Positions 8,162 to 17,569 of a stretch of 53,020 nucleotides of DNA are shown in pieces; position 1 is the stretch's first letter, and each line of letters opens with the position of its first letter. Source of the DNA: Rhizobium leguminosarum (GTDB lineage: Bacteria; Pseudomonadota; Alphaproteobacteria; Rhizobiales; Rhizobiaceae); contig NZ_LWBS01000418.1 of the NCBI RefSeq assembly GCF_001652265.1, positions 1 to 53,020 on the forward strand. Direction: 5' to 3'. Both the position numbers and the translations under genes were made by a program. The notes below the pieces were generated by a model. That model was not told where the DNA came from. It worked only from the letters and a program-made list of their open reading frames with translations, and did not search any database.

Positions 8162-9166
8162 ATGCAGCCAGTACGCTGGGGAATAATTGGTACGGCCGCA
8201 ATCGCCCTTGAGAAAGTTATTCCGGCGATGTCACGTGCCGAGGGGCTCGAAGTGGTGGCGATCGCATCGCGCGATGCGGACAAGGCGCAGGCTGCGGCGA
8301 GCCGTCTGGGCTTAAAACGTAGCTACGGGTCATACGATGCAATCCTGGCAGACCCCGACATTGAAGCCGTTTATATCCCACTGCCAAACCACCTCCACGT
8401 TGAATGGGCGATCCGTGCCGCCGAGGCGGGCAAGGATGTTCTGTGCGAGAAGCCCTTGGCTTTGGATGTCGGGGGACTGAACCGCCTTATCGACTGCCGG
8501 GATCGGACGGGCCGGCTGATCCAGGAGGCGGTTATGATCCAGGCGCACCGGCAGTGGGACGAAACGCTCGGCATTGTCGCTTCCGGCGAAATCGGTGAAG
8601 TACGCGCTGTGACGGGAGTGTTCACTGAAATCAATCTCGATCCCAAGAGCATCGTCAATAATGCCGCAATCGGCGGAGGAGCGCTGTATGATCTCGGTGT
8701 TTATCCGATCGCTGCCGCCCGGCTGGTCTTCGGCGCCGAACCCGAAAGGGTATTTGCTGTTAGCGCCTTCGACCCTGATTTCGGTGTTGATCGGCTGACG
8801 AGCGCTATCCTCAGTTTTCCGGGGGCGCGCAATGCAACGCTTATGGTCTCGACACAACTGGCATTGCGTCATCACGTCGAAATCTTTGGCACCCGTAAGT
8901 CACTCAGCCTCAGCAATCCCTTCAATCCAACGCCAGATGATCATTGCAGGATCCAGTTGGACGATGGAAGCAAACTCGCAGGGGCCGCAGCCGAGACTAG
9001 GCTGGTCGCGCCGGCCGACCAGTATCGCCTCCAAGCGGAGCGGTTCAGCGCGGCGGTACGCTCCGGGCGCTCTTTGCCAATCGAACTCGAATGGTCGCTT
9101 GGAACCATGAAGGTGATTGATGCGATTCAGCGTTCTGTCAAAAGCGGTATTGCCGAACCCGTGTAG
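8162..9166 (+). CDS. Gfo/Idh/MocA-family NAD-dependent dehydrogenase
   Basis: A 334-residue oxidoreductase of the glucose-fructose oxidoreductase / inositol dehydrogenase family. The N-terminal Rossmann domain starts RWGIIGTAAIALEKVIPAM, with a variant GTA in place of the usual GxGxxG glycines. The family motif CEKPLAL (catalytic Lys, about residue 97) and the C-terminal domain with GGGALYDLGVYPI follow. The second half resembles the trans-dihydrodiol / D-xylose dehydrogenase branch. Length is typical. AGGATGAGGAAGC upstream supports the start. Placed after mocC, it probably oxidises an inositol, inosamine or related sugar. It is a second member beside the mocA-like gene at 10895, and which one is the true MocA cannot be settled here. 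Confidence 0.85.
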   Translation: MQPVRWGIIGTAAIALEKVIPAMSRAEGLEVVAIASRDADKAQAAASRLGLKRSYGSYDAILADPDIEAVYIPLPNHLHVEWAIRAAEAGKDVLCEKPLALDVGGLNRLIDCRDRTGRLIQEAVMIQAHRQWDETLGIVASGEIGEVRAVTGVFTEINLDPKSIVNNAAIGGGALYDLGVYPIAAARLVFGAEPERVFAVSAFDPDFGVDRLTSAILSFPGARNATLMVSTQLALRHHVEIFGTRKSLSLSNPFNPTPDDHCRIQLDDGSKLAGAAAETRLVAPADQYRLQAERFSAAVRSGRSLPIELEWSLGTMKVIDAIQRSVKSGIAEPV

Positions 9167-9823
9167 CGGTTGGGCATTGCAGTTCCGCTTGCAATCGCCG
9201 GGGTCCTGCTGCCGCAGCGTCCCAAGCGTTCACGATCGGTCTAAAACGCCGTCTCCCGAGGCAAGTCTACGAGGGCGACTTGCTGCTGGTTGATTTGTCA
9301 GTGACGACGGATGCGAGCTGACCCCGTGCGCCGTTTAGCCAGTCGATCACCGCTTTCGTTTCAGGCACCCATCCGAGATTCTTATCCACGACATCCAGCA
9401 TTTGATCACTTGTCGCGCAGTGTCTTCGACACAACATTCGGCCATGACGGGGTCAGTCAGGCCAGAATGGTCCGGGCGACCGCCCGCTGCGGCGCCGACA
9501 TAGGCGCCGCACGCGACGGCCGCCGCATCCGGATCGATTGCGTCAATGGTCGCGAAAATCACTCGGCTCTGCGAGGGGCCGAACGCCATGCGGTTCGACG
9601 TCGAAAGCGTCAGACGCGAAGTCGCGAGATCCAGTTGTTGAGGCGGCTGACGATTTCCCACGCGATATTTAATCGCTCGCGCCGAAGACGATTTTGTAGA
9701 ACTCTGTGGTGGCGTCGAGGATGTTCAGTGGCGAGTTCTGCCCTGACGTCCGTTCGGAATCGAACATCGCCTAGCGAAGTTGGCGGCTTCGCACAACAAG
9801 CGTGACACGCTGTCATAGGTATA
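9167..9823. other. Gap with apparently decayed coding DNA
   Basis: About 655 bases. On the minus strand, phrases such as SPLNILDATTEFYKIVFGAS and LDVVDKNLGWVPETKAVIDW appear in different frames with stops between them, which suggests an inactivated gene of about 150-200 codons. I do not recognise the family. Confidence 0.4.
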
Positions 9824-10717
9824 CTACTGGGAGCCCGGACGATCGGCTGCCATAACCTCTCGCAATGAGCCTCGCCGAACTGGAAGACTGTCGGCCCAAC
9901 TGCGAAATGATGGGTCCTTCAAAAGCTCAAATTCTTCAATTCTGATTTGCGCGGTATCGGGTTCAATTGCCTCGATCTCTCCAACCGCGTTTGCGTGCAG
10001 ACAAAGGAAGTTAAGCCCAGGTCCGATTTGTTCGTAGAGATTTCGGTAGCGATCGGGCGCAGGTTCCCTTCTGTGCCACGGGGTCTCGAGAGCTCTGGAT
10101 GCGAGAATTCCGCCAGCGTCGTTTAGCCGCTCGGCTCCATTCGTATAAGAATCCTGATCGACCTCGCCCAGATTGTGCTTTGGTCCATATGCTGCGATCG
10201 TTGCAGGAAACAGCGCGGGCAGGTCAAACTCCAGGCACAGCGCGACATATCGGTCCACAAACTCTGGTGAAAAGACGCCCCCCATATGGCCATCGATATG
10301 CGAAGGAGTCAGGCCGGCCGCGAGAAACGTCTCGACTTGAGCGCGCATCTCCGCTTCGACCGCATCCGGATGAGCGTAGCGCCGCAACTCGGCAACACTC
10401 TGCCACATGAAGCCGTATCGATCCGTCAGACCCGATGCAGCCGTAGCCTTCGTTAGAGGCCGCCACCGGTAGTGGCGCTTTTCCGATGTGAGCGTGAGAT
10501 GGATCCCAAGATTTAAACCTGGTTCGAGCACGCCAGCCTCGGCGATTTCCAGAAACCATGGACACGGCACCATGACGGAACCTGAGTCCACCGCTCCAAG
10601 TCGACGCAGTTCTAGATAGGCTTGATTGGCCCCGTGACACATGCCGACGTCGTCGATATTGACGACAACGGAGGGGGATATGGTCTCTCGTTCGTCGCTT
10701 CTCCCGACACTGGTCAT
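9824..10717 (-). CDS. ChbG/HpnK (YdjC-like) carbohydrate deacetylase
   Basis: A 297-residue protein of the YdjC/ChbG/HpnK family, metal-dependent deacetylases acting on N-acetylated sugars. Seen: the early metal motif [16 protein letters not shown] (usual form NADDFG), [20 protein letters not shown] with the metal histidine, and THIDGH-like [11 protein letters not shown] near the middle. Length and motif order are normal, so it should be active. It sits inside the moc island, head to tail with the mocA-like gene and 177 bases after it. An attractive reading is that it deacetylates an N-acetylated amino-inositol or amino-sugar so the catabolic enzymes can use it. That role is inference; the family assignment is solid. 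Confidence 0.85.
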   Translation of the reverse strand: MTSVGRSDERETISPSVVVNIDDVGMCHGANQAYLELRRLGAVDSGSVMVPCPWFLEIAEAGVLEPGLNLGIHLTLTSEKRHYRWRPLTKATAASGLTDRYGFMWQSVAELRRYAHPDAVEAEMRAQVETFLAAGLTPSHIDGHMGGVFSPEFVDRYVALCLEFDLPALFPATIAAYGPKHNLGEVDQDSYTNGAERLNDAGGILASRALETPWHRREPAPDRYRNLYEQIGPGLNFLCLHANAVGEIEAIEPDTAQIRIEEFELLKDPSFRSWADSLPVRRGSLREVMAADRPGSQ

Positions 10718-10894
10718 TCTTTTGGTCTCTCCCGTAGATAAGCCGGCTACAGCAGCCAGCGTTGCGAATTTTTCTCGCCCATGGCCGCATGAGATGCCAA
10801 CTGCCTTTCGACAATCGCCTGTACTTTGCGGCTCCCTCGTGCAAACAGCATTGACCGATAGCTGATCGCCTATCTCTGCCTATGGCTGATTAGT

Positions 10895-11815
10895 TCACAC
10901 CGAGAGTACTTCGGTGGCTGCTTCTGCGATGGCGAGCGCGGTGACGGCGTCTTGTGCGGTTGCACCTTGGGAGACTCCACCGCGTGCCGCTTGGACGAAA
11001 TCTTCAAGCTGGCTCCGTAACGCATTTAGGAATACCGCCTCTCCATTTGGGGGCCAGAAAAAGCGAACTTCTTCGAAGCCTGAGGTGCCGAAGACCTGGG
11101 CCCAGCACGCGTCCCCAGGTGGAAATCTCCGCCCCAGAGAAACCAGACCGACGCCACCGCCTGAAAGATCGCAAAGCAGCTGAACAGCGTCCGGATCACC
11201 TTCCACCTTTCCTGCGAAAGTCGTTTTCGAGGCGGCGACCCGGAAATTGCTCGGTTCCTGACCCGTAAGCCAGCGCATCTGGTCAAATTCATGAACGCCC
11301 ATATCGATAAGGGCCCCGCCTCCAGTAGCTCGAAATGAGGCCGCCGGTGGAGTTTCGTCCCATTGGAAGCAAGATATGAGGTAAGGCTCACCAAGCAGGC
11401 CGCTCCGAATATTCTGTCGCAGTTTCTCCAGTTCAGGAACGAACCGCCGCCAGTATCCAATCTGCAAGTGCACTTTGAATTGTTCGGCCGCCTCGGCTGC
11501 CTTGCGAGCTTCGTCGGCAGTGACGCCGCAGGGCTTCTCGCAGAGGATTGGCAAGCCGCGTGCAGCTATGTTCGTAATGTTTTCCACATGCGTCTTGCTG
11601 GGAGTCGCGATGAGAACTCCATCGATCTCGCCTGCGTCAATCATTTCATCCGCGGTTTTGTAGGTTTTGATACCACTGCGTTCCAACGCAAGCCTCGTAG
11701 CGGCTACCGGTTCGACCACAGCCGTGACTTCCACGAGCAAACTCTCAGAAGCCGCTCGCAAGTGTACCTGACCCATGCGGCCAGCACCGATCAAACCAAG
11801 ACGGAATTCGCTCAT
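10895..11815 (-). CDS. mocA: MocA-like inositol/rhizopine dehydrogenase
   Basis: A 306-residue Gfo/Idh/MocA-family dehydrogenase. Seen: the Rossmann loop LGLIGAGRMGQVHL, TPSKTHVENI, the catalytic-lysine motif CEKPCGV (Lys about residue 92), and ATGGGALIDMGVHEFDQMRW carrying the Asp and His that usually complete the active site. The family includes myo-inositol 2-dehydrogenase and the rhizopine protein MocA. Its place next to mocB, with mocR beyond, favours MocA, but the dehydrogenase at 8162 is a rival. It would oxidise the inositol ring with NAD+ to an inosose in the cytoplasm. It lies 293 bases after mocB in the same orientation and is probably co-transcribed. Confidence 0.8.
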   Translation of the reverse strand: MSEFRLGLIGAGRMGQVHLRAASESLLVEVTAVVEPVAATRLALERSGIKTYKTADEMIDAGEIDGVLIATPSKTHVENITNIAARGLPILCEKPCGVTADEARKAAEAAEQFKVHLQIGYWRRFVPELEKLRQNIRSGLLGEPYLISCFQWDETPPAASFRATGGGALIDMGVHEFDQMRWLTGQEPSNFRVAASKTTFAGKVEGDPDAVQLLCDLSGGGVGLVSLGRRFPPGDACWAQVFGTSGFEEVRFFWPPNGEAVFLNALRSQLEDFVQAARGGVSQGATAQDAVTALAIAEAATEVLSV

Positions 11816-12108
11816 AACTTAATCCTGCGGTTAAGAGTTTAAATATCGGTCCGTCGCGGTGGACCTGTCTTTGGCCCTGGCAGACGCAACATCGCGGGAT
11901 TAAGGATCCAGAAAGTTGCGGGGGCTGGTTGTCGAGTCACTGCAGTTCTGGGACCAAAATCACCAGGCGATGGTCACCACCGTCGCCATGGCAAACCTCG
12001 AAATCCTGATCAGTGGCTCACGATCTGCCGCCGGCCAGACGGCTAACGACGGTAGCATCTGAGCCATTGGGGCGCCGGTATTTCCGGTTAGGTCCACACG
12101 GATCAAGG

Positions 12109-13038
12109 TCAATTCTTTCCCTGAAACTTTGCTAGATTCTCCTTCGTGACCAGCTCGAAGGGGATGTAGATCTTCTTTTTGACGGGCTCCCCCTTGGCGA
12201 GCTTGAGCGCGGCGTCGATAGAACCCTTGCCCTGACCGATAGCGTCCTGGAACACGCTGACGTCCAGTTCTTCGGCCGCCATTGCGGCCAGCGCATCATC
12301 GGTGGCGTCGATGCCGCCTACCACGACTGAATCCATCGGACGGCCTGCGGCTTTCAAGGCTTGTATGGCGCCGATCGCCATCTCGTCGTTGTTCGCAATT
12401 ACGGCATCGAATTCGAAGCCTGCAGACAGCCAGTTGGTCATAAGGTCGGCGCCCTGGGTGCGCTGCCAGTTTGCCGTCTGCTCTTCGACGATCTCGATGC
12501 CCCTGCACTTGTCGGTAGCGAGAACGTCATGAATATCTTTCGTGCGCATGCGAGCCGCCTGGTTCGACAACTCCCCGATTATCACGACGGCCTTTCCCTT
12601 TCCGTTGAGGAGCCTGCAAACTTCCTGGGTCTGTAAAGTGCCGGAATCCACCTCGTTCGAGGCCACAAAAGCTTGTGTTTGCGGAAGAGTGTCGACGTTC
12701 ACCGGTTCGCGGTTGACGTAGACCAGGGGCACGCCGGCATCGGCCGCGATCTTCGATATCACGGTTGTCGCATCAGTATCGACCGGCTGCACGATGATCG
12801 CATCCACCCCAGCGGCAATAAAATTCTGGACCTGGCTCTGCTGCTTAGCCACGTCATTCTGCGCGTCTTCGATCTGCAGGTCCACGCTCTCAAGCGTATT
12901 GGCGTAGTCCTCCATGCCGTTGCGCAGCAACGTCCCGAATTTGTCGTCGAATACCGCCATCGAGGCGCCGATGGTCCCCGCATGTGCAGAGGTCGACATG
13001 AGGACGGCCATCGCGCCGCCTATGATAATTTTTTTCAC
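12109..13038 (-). CDS. mocB: MocB-like periplasmic rhizopine/inositol-binding protein
   Basis: A 309-residue solute-binding protein of the ribose/inositol class (periplasmic binding protein type 1 fold). Residues 1-20 are a signal peptide (MKKIIIGGAMAVLMSTSAHA) with an AHA cleavage site. The rest shows the two-lobed family pattern: AKQQSQVQNFIAAGVDAIIV, QPVDTDATTVI, VVIIGELSNQAA, IVEEQTANWQRTQGADLMTN, VIANNDEMAIGAIQALK and VVGGIDATDDALA. Rhizopine-binding MocB belongs to this class. No permease or ATPase gene is adjacent, so it must use a transporter encoded elsewhere, perhaps the one at 20283-22253 or one left of the window. It starts 111 bases from divergent mocR. Confidence 0.85.
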   Translation of the reverse strand: MKKIIIGGAMAVLMSTSAHAGTIGASMAVFDDKFGTLLRNGMEDYANTLESVDLQIEDAQNDVAKQQSQVQNFIAAGVDAIIVQPVDTDATTVISKIAADAGVPLVYVNREPVNVDTLPQTQAFVASNEVDSGTLQTQEVCRLLNGKGKAVVIIGELSNQAARMRTKDIHDVLATDKCRGIEIVEEQTANWQRTQGADLMTNWLSAGFEFDAVIANNDEMAIGAIQALKAAGRPMDSVVVGGIDATDDALAAMAAEELDVSVFQDAIGQGKGSIDAALKLAKGEPVKKKIYIPFELVTKENLAKFQGKN

Positions 13039-13149
13039 TCTTTTCTCCCCGCTCTTGACACTGGAAATCCATCACTTGAACAGGCCGAAGATTGACGCGA
13101 TACTGGCTCAACTGAAAGAGCAGCTTTAGACGATTTTGAGGGGACCAAT

Positions 13150-14649
13150 TTGGCTAAATGTCGCACCCGCTTTCCCTCCGATATGCTTGTTCTCGATAGA
13201 GAAGCCAGCGTTCCGATGCACCGGCAGCTTTACGAGAAGTTGCGCTCAGAAATACTGGCCGGTCGTTTGAAGGCCGACACACGCCTTCCCCCAACTCGTT
13301 TGATGGCTGAGGATCTCGGCGTCAGCCGCAACACTGTGATCAGTACCTACGATGCCCTACTCGCTGAGGGCTATCTTGAATCTCGCTCCGGATCGGGCAC
13401 CTGGGTAGCGACGTTGCCTGCAGATGCTGTGACTGCGCGCAATGCACTTGACAAGACCGGCGCGCCGTCTCTCTCGTCGCGAGGGTTGAGGATGGCGAAG
13501 CAGCCTCGAGACCGAACGATCCCCGGTCACATCGCATTCCATCCCGGATATCCAGAAATCAAAAGCTTTCCCTTCTCGACGTGGGCGCGGCTGCTCAAAC
13601 GGCACACCCGCTACTCCCAGGAGGACCTCTATGGCTATCACTGGGTCACGGGCCATCCTCGGCTGAAGGCAGCGATTGCGGAGTACTTGCAGGCTTCGCG
13701 CGGCGTCGATTGCGGACCAGAACAGGTGATCGTCGTCAATGGCACCCAGGCTGCCCTGGACATTCTCGCGCGTGTGCTCGTCGATGAGGGAGACGTCTGC
13801 TGGATGGAAGAGCCCGGCTACATTGGCGCTCAGAATGCGCTACTGAGCGCCGGAGCAAGGCTCGTGCCCTTGCCGGTCGGACGGGATGGCTGGTCGCTCG
13901 ACGATGAGGCTCGCCCAGCGCCGCGCCTGATCTTCGTCACGCCGTCTTGCCAGTGGCCGCTAGGTTGCGTGATGCGCATGGAAGATCGGCTTCGGCTTCT
14001 CCAGATCGCCGAGAGGCATGATGCCTGGATCGTTGAGGACGACTACGACAGCGAATATCGCTTTCGAGGGCGCCCGATACCGGCAATGCAAGGCTTAGAC
14101 AAATCCGGCCGAGTGATCTACATGGGCACGTTTGCCAAGACGCTCTTCCCGTCTCTGAGGATTGGTTTCGTCGTTGTGCCCCCACATCTCGCCGACGGCT
14201 TTAAGCGGGTCGCCAGTAACACCGGACACTATCCATCTCTCCTGCTGCAGGCGGCGCTCGCCGACTTTATCAGCGAGGGCTACTTCGCCACGCATCTTCG
14301 CCGAATGCGGCGCCTCTATGCTGAGCGCCAGAAGGTGTTTGTATCAATGTGCCACCGCAGTCTCAATCGCTGGCTTTTTATCGAGGAAAGCGACGCCGGT
14401 ATGCAGCTTGTCGGTCGGTTCACGCAGGCAGTCGAAGATGAGACACTTTGGGCCGCAGCACAAAAACAGGGCGTGAACTTCTCTCCGCTTTCGCGGCAGT
14501 TTTTCAGCAGCCCACCTGAACAGGGCGCCATACTGGGTTACGCGGGCATCGACCTGAAGGCCATGCGGGAGGGAATTGCCTGCCTGCGAGCGGCATTCAT
14601 TGATGCTGAAAATAGCGGCGCTTTTGAAAAACAACCGACGTCTGGTTAA
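13150..14649 (+). CDS. mocR: MocR-type GntR regulator with aminotransferase-like domain
   Basis: A 499-residue regulator, the architecture for which MocR is the type member. Residues about 20-85 form a GntR winged helix (PMHRQLYEKLRSEILAGRLK, RLPPTRLMAEDLGVSRNTVI). Residues about 130-490 resemble a fold-type-I PLP aminotransferase: VVNGTQAALDILARVL, EEPGYIGAQNA, IVEDDYDSEYRF and the PLP lysine in MGTFAKTLFPSLRIG. It likely senses an amino compound, plausibly rhizopine, through PLP. The start is taken as TTG at 13150 with GAGGGG upstream; an ATG at 13183 is a possible alternative. It is divergent from mocB, and the 111-base gap should hold the operators. mocDEF lie downstream. Confidence 0.9.
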   Translation: MAKCRTRFPSDMLVLDREASVPMHRQLYEKLRSEILAGRLKADTRLPPTRLMAEDLGVSRNTVISTYDALLAEGYLESRSGSGTWVATLPADAVTARNALDKTGAPSLSSRGLRMAKQPRDRTIPGHIAFHPGYPEIKSFPFSTWARLLKRHTRYSQEDLYGYHWVTGHPRLKAAIAEYLQASRGVDCGPEQVIVVNGTQAALDILARVLVDEGDVCWMEEPGYIGAQNALLSAGARLVPLPVGRDGWSLDDEARPAPRLIFVTPSCQWPLGCVMRMEDRLRLLQIAERHDAWIVEDDYDSEYRFRGRPIPAMQGLDKSGRVIYMGTFAKTLFPSLRIGFVVVPPHLADGFKRVASNTGHYPSLLLQAALADFISEGYFATHLRRMRRLYAERQKVFVSMCHRSLNRWLFIEESDAGMQLVGRFTQAVEDETLWAAAQKQGVNFSPLSRQFFSSPPEQGAILGYAGIDLKAMREGIACLRAAFIDAENSGAFEKQPTSG

Positions 14650-14810
14650 CCATCTGAGACGTGCTGAGTTCCGGATATGCGTTGTTCAGGACGAATTGCT
14701 GCGTACTTTTTGCAGAAGAAGTGGTTCTCGAGAAAAGGACCAAGGCGGCTCTAACGAAGGGTCCACTAAACGTCTAGGCTCGTGCCTCAGCATTGCGACG
14801 GAGGCAATCC

Positions 14811-15896
14811 ATGGTTTTAGCGCAAAGAGATTACAGCCTGGTTGGTCGTGGATCCCGAGCTGCGGTTGAGAGCGGACTTGCGGCAGCGGAATGGTATCAC
14901 ACCGACATTCCGCGCAAGGAGATGAAGGCGTTGATGCAGCGTTCGGACGCGCCGGCAATCCGTGACACAATCATCTGGCTCGGTAGTATGGCGGTTTTTG
15001 CCTGGCTCGGCATCTACTTCTGGGACTCGTGGATCGCGCTGCCTTTCTTCCTGGCCTACGGTGTGCTTTACGGCTCGGCCTCCGACAGCCGCTGGCACGA
15101 ATGTGGCCACGGCACCGCCTTCAAGACGCGGTGGATGAACGCTATTGTCTACCAGATCGCCTGCTTCATGATCATGCGCAATCCGGTAACCTGGCGCTGG
15201 AGCCATGCGCGCCATCACACCGATACGGTCATCGTCGGCCGCGATCCAGAGATCGCCGTCATGCGGCCGCCGGATCTGTTGCGGCTAATCCTCGACTTTT
15301 TCGGCATTCTCGATGTCTGGCACGCAGTTGTGGACATGCTGCGCAATTCCGCTGGCAATGTCTCGGAAGAGGAGAAGACGTTTATCCCGGAGACGGAACA
15401 GCGCAAGGTCGTCCGCGTGGCGCGGATCTGGCTCGCGAGCTATGCAGGGACGATCGCGCTGTCGATGTGGCTCGGCTCGGTCCTGCCACTCCTGCTGATC
15501 GGTCTACCTCGACTTTATGGTGCGTGGCACGCTGCAATGACGGGCCTGCTCCAGCACGGCGGCCTTGCAGACAACGTAACGGACCACCGCCTGAACAGCC
15601 GCACAGTCTACATGAATCCGATCAGCCGCTTCATCTATTGGAACATGAACTATCATGTTGAGCATCACATGTTCCCAATGGTGCCTTACCACGCACTACC
15701 GAAGCTGCACGCGCTCATCAAGCACGACCTGCCGGCACCCAATACCTCCATTATTGATGGCTACCGCGAGATGATCCCGGCCTTTATTCGACAGCTGCGC
15801 TACGAGGACTACTACGTCAAGCGCGAGTTGCCGCCGACGGCGAAACCTTATCATGAGGAACTTCACGGCGCTCAACGCGTGTCCGCCGCCGAGTGA
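14811..15896 (+). CDS. mocD: MocD diiron oxygenase (desaturase/hydroxylase family)
   Basis: A 361-residue integral membrane diiron enzyme of the fatty-acid desaturase / alkane hydroxylase superfamily. The three histidine boxes are visible: HECGH at 96-100, HARHH at 132-136 and HVEHH at about 281-285. Hydrophobic segments lie around residues 53-90, 112-125 and 205-235. In published work on R. leguminosarum, MocDEF form a ferredoxin oxygenase complex that acts on 3-O-methyl-scyllo-inosamine. This protein would be the oxygenase that removes the O-methyl group, probably as formaldehyde. The start at 14811 follows GGAGG by 8 bases. mocE and mocF follow at 45 and 38 bases, so the three form one operon. 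Confidence 0.88.
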   Translation: MVLAQRDYSLVGRGSRAAVESGLAAAEWYHTDIPRKEMKALMQRSDAPAIRDTIIWLGSMAVFAWLGIYFWDSWIALPFFLAYGVLYGSASDSRWHECGHGTAFKTRWMNAIVYQIACFMIMRNPVTWRWSHARHHTDTVIVGRDPEIAVMRPPDLLRLILDFFGILDVWHAVVDMLRNSAGNVSEEEKTFIPETEQRKVVRVARIWLASYAGTIALSMWLGSVLPLLLIGLPRLYGAWHAAMTGLLQHGGLADNVTDHRLNSRTVYMNPISRFIYWNMNYHVEHHMFPMVPYHALPKLHALIKHDLPAPNTSIIDGYREMIPAFIRQLRYEDYYVKRELPPTAKPYHEELHGAQRVSAAE

Positions 15897-15941
15897 CAGA
15901 ACACGATCGAGATCGAAGCGACACATTCGGATGGAGCAAAC

Positions 15942-16259
15942 ATGAGCCGAGGTTGGATTGAGGTGTGCGGGGTCGATGATATCGATGAGGAAGACCTCAT
16001 CCGCTTCGATCATGACGGGCGTACGTTCGCGGTCTACCGCAGTTCCGATGGTGGTTATTATGCAACGGACGGCTTGTGCACGCATGAGCAAATACATCTG
16101 GCTGATGGGCTTGTCATGGATGAAATTATCGAATGTCCAAAGCACAATGGCCGCTTCAACTACAAGACTGGCGAGGCAATGGGAGCGCCGGTCTGCGTCA
16201 ATCTGAAAACCTATCCGGCGAAGGTGGAGGCCGGGACCGTCTTCATCGCGATTTCGTAA
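15942..16259 (+). CDS. mocE: MocE Rieske-type [2Fe-2S] ferredoxin
   Basis: A 105-residue soluble Rieske ferredoxin. The cluster ligands are C46-x-H48 (CTHEQ) and C65-x2-H68 (CPKH), and the length suits the small ferredoxins of oxygenase systems. It should carry electrons from the reductase MocF to the diiron oxygenase MocD. It is encoded between them with spacers of 45 and 38 bases, which fits a single three-component system. It also resembles the nitrite reductase small-subunit-like Rieske proteins, but the neighbours make the oxygenase role far more likely. Confidence 0.92.
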   Translation: MSRGWIEVCGVDDIDEEDLIRFDHDGRTFAVYRSSDGGYYATDGLCTHEQIHLADGLVMDEIIECPKHNGRFNYKTGEAMGAPVCVNLKTYPAKVEAGTVFIAIS

Positions 16260-16297
16260 TTCGATGACGGCGACGCTTCACGTGCCGGGGAGGAAAG

Positions 16298-17530
16298 ATG
16301 AGTAAGATCATTATAGTCGGTGGCGGAGAATGCGGAGCAAGGGCCGCGTTTGCTTTAAGGGAGCAAGGTTTTAACGGAGACATCACCCTGATCGGCGCCG
16401 AACCACATCTTCCCTATGAGCGGCCACCACTTTCAAAAACGGGTCTCGCCAGTGCCGCACCGCCTCAATATGTGGCCGGTCCGGCGCGTTACGAAGAGGC
16501 CAGGATCACCATTCTAACAGGCGTTCCTGTCGACACGGTCGATCGGCGAAGCAAACTCGTGAGGCTCTCCGACGGCCGAACATTTCCTTATGATCAGCTT
16601 CTCCTTGCGACGGGTGCCCGGCCGCGCCCCTTTGCAGGAGTATCCGGTGATCCAGGTTTGGGGCGCATCTGCATGCTGCGGAACCATGGCGACGCAGTCG
16701 CGATCCACGAGGCATTAGCGCCAGGCAAGAGTCTTGCCGTTGTCGGCGGCGGCTTCATTGGCCTGGAAATTGCTGCGACCGCCCGGAAACTCGGTGCCGA
16801 GGTATTACTGATCGAGAGTTCACCCCGCGTCCTTTCGCGGGGAGTGCCGGCAGAAATCGCGAAGGTCGTCACCGAGCGACACCGGCAGGAGGGTGTGAAC
16901 ATTTTATGCGGTGAGCAAATCACATCCATCGCAACTGAAAATGATAAGGTGCAAATTCTCTTTGCGAACGGAACCACCAGACTGGCCGATATTGTTGTCG
17001 TCGGCATCGGAGTCATCCCCAATGTGGAACTTGCCGAGGCTGCTGGACTTTTGATTGACAACGGCATCGCCGTCGATGCCACGCTCAGGACATCAGACCC
17101 TGACATCTTTGCCGCTGGTGATTGTTGCTCGTTTCCACTTTCGCATTATCGCGAACGCCGGGTGCGGCTTGAAACTTGGCGGAACGCGCAGGATCAGGGA
17201 ATGCTCGCTGCGGCCAATCTGCTGGGCAGGGGCCTCGCAATCGCAAGCGTGCCCTGGTTTTGGTCGGATCAATATGAACTGACGCTTCAGATCGCCGGTC
17301 TTTCCGATGGTGCTGCGACAACCGTTCGACGCGACCTTGATCAGGGGGCGTTCATCCTTTTTCATCTTGATGGCGAAGATCGGTTGATTGCCGCTAGCGG
17401 CATTGGCCCGGGAAACGTCGTCGCGCGCGATATTCGACTTGCCGAGATGCTAATCGCTGCAAAACGGCGGCTGGACCCGGAAGCGCTTGCTTCCCCAAAA
17501 ACCAACCTCAAAAAACTATTGGCCGCGTAA
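16298..17530 (+). CDS. mocF: MocF NAD(P)H:ferredoxin reductase
   Basis: A 410-residue FAD-dependent reductase of the oxygenase-coupled ferredoxin/rubredoxin reductase family. Seen: the FAD loop IIVGGGECGARAAFALREQG, LPYERPPLSK typical of these reductases, the ATGARPRPF motif, the NAD(P) loop LAVVGGGFIGLEIAATARKL, the second FAD motif DIFAAGDCC, and WFWSDQYELTLQIAGL near the C-terminus. It takes electrons from NAD(P)H and passes them to MocE. Length is normal. GGGGAGG 8 bases upstream marks the start. It is the third gene of mocDEF; the PanB-like gene starts 39 bases later, and the unit may continue through it. Confidence 0.92.
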   Translation: MSKIIIVGGGECGARAAFALREQGFNGDITLIGAEPHLPYERPPLSKTGLASAAPPQYVAGPARYEEARITILTGVPVDTVDRRSKLVRLSDGRTFPYDQLLLATGARPRPFAGVSGDPGLGRICMLRNHGDAVAIHEALAPGKSLAVVGGGFIGLEIAATARKLGAEVLLIESSPRVLSRGVPAEIAKVVTERHRQEGVNILCGEQITSIATENDKVQILFANGTTRLADIVVVGIGVIPNVELAEAAGLLIDNGIAVDATLRTSDPDIFAAGDCCSFPLSHYRERRVRLETWRNAQDQGMLAAANLLGRGLAIASVPWFWSDQYELTLQIAGLSDGAATTVRRDLDQGAFILFHLDGEDRLIAASGIGPGNVVARDIRLAEMLIAAKRRLDPEALASPKTNLKKLLAA

Positions 17531-17569
17531 AGCTGCCACCATTCACTCTAAAACGTGCTGGAGATTTCC

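Noticed and set aside
15093..15108. TGGCACGAATGTGGCC in mocD
   Set aside because: GG-N10-GC spacing arises from the codons of the first histidine box (WHECGH); it is coding sequence.
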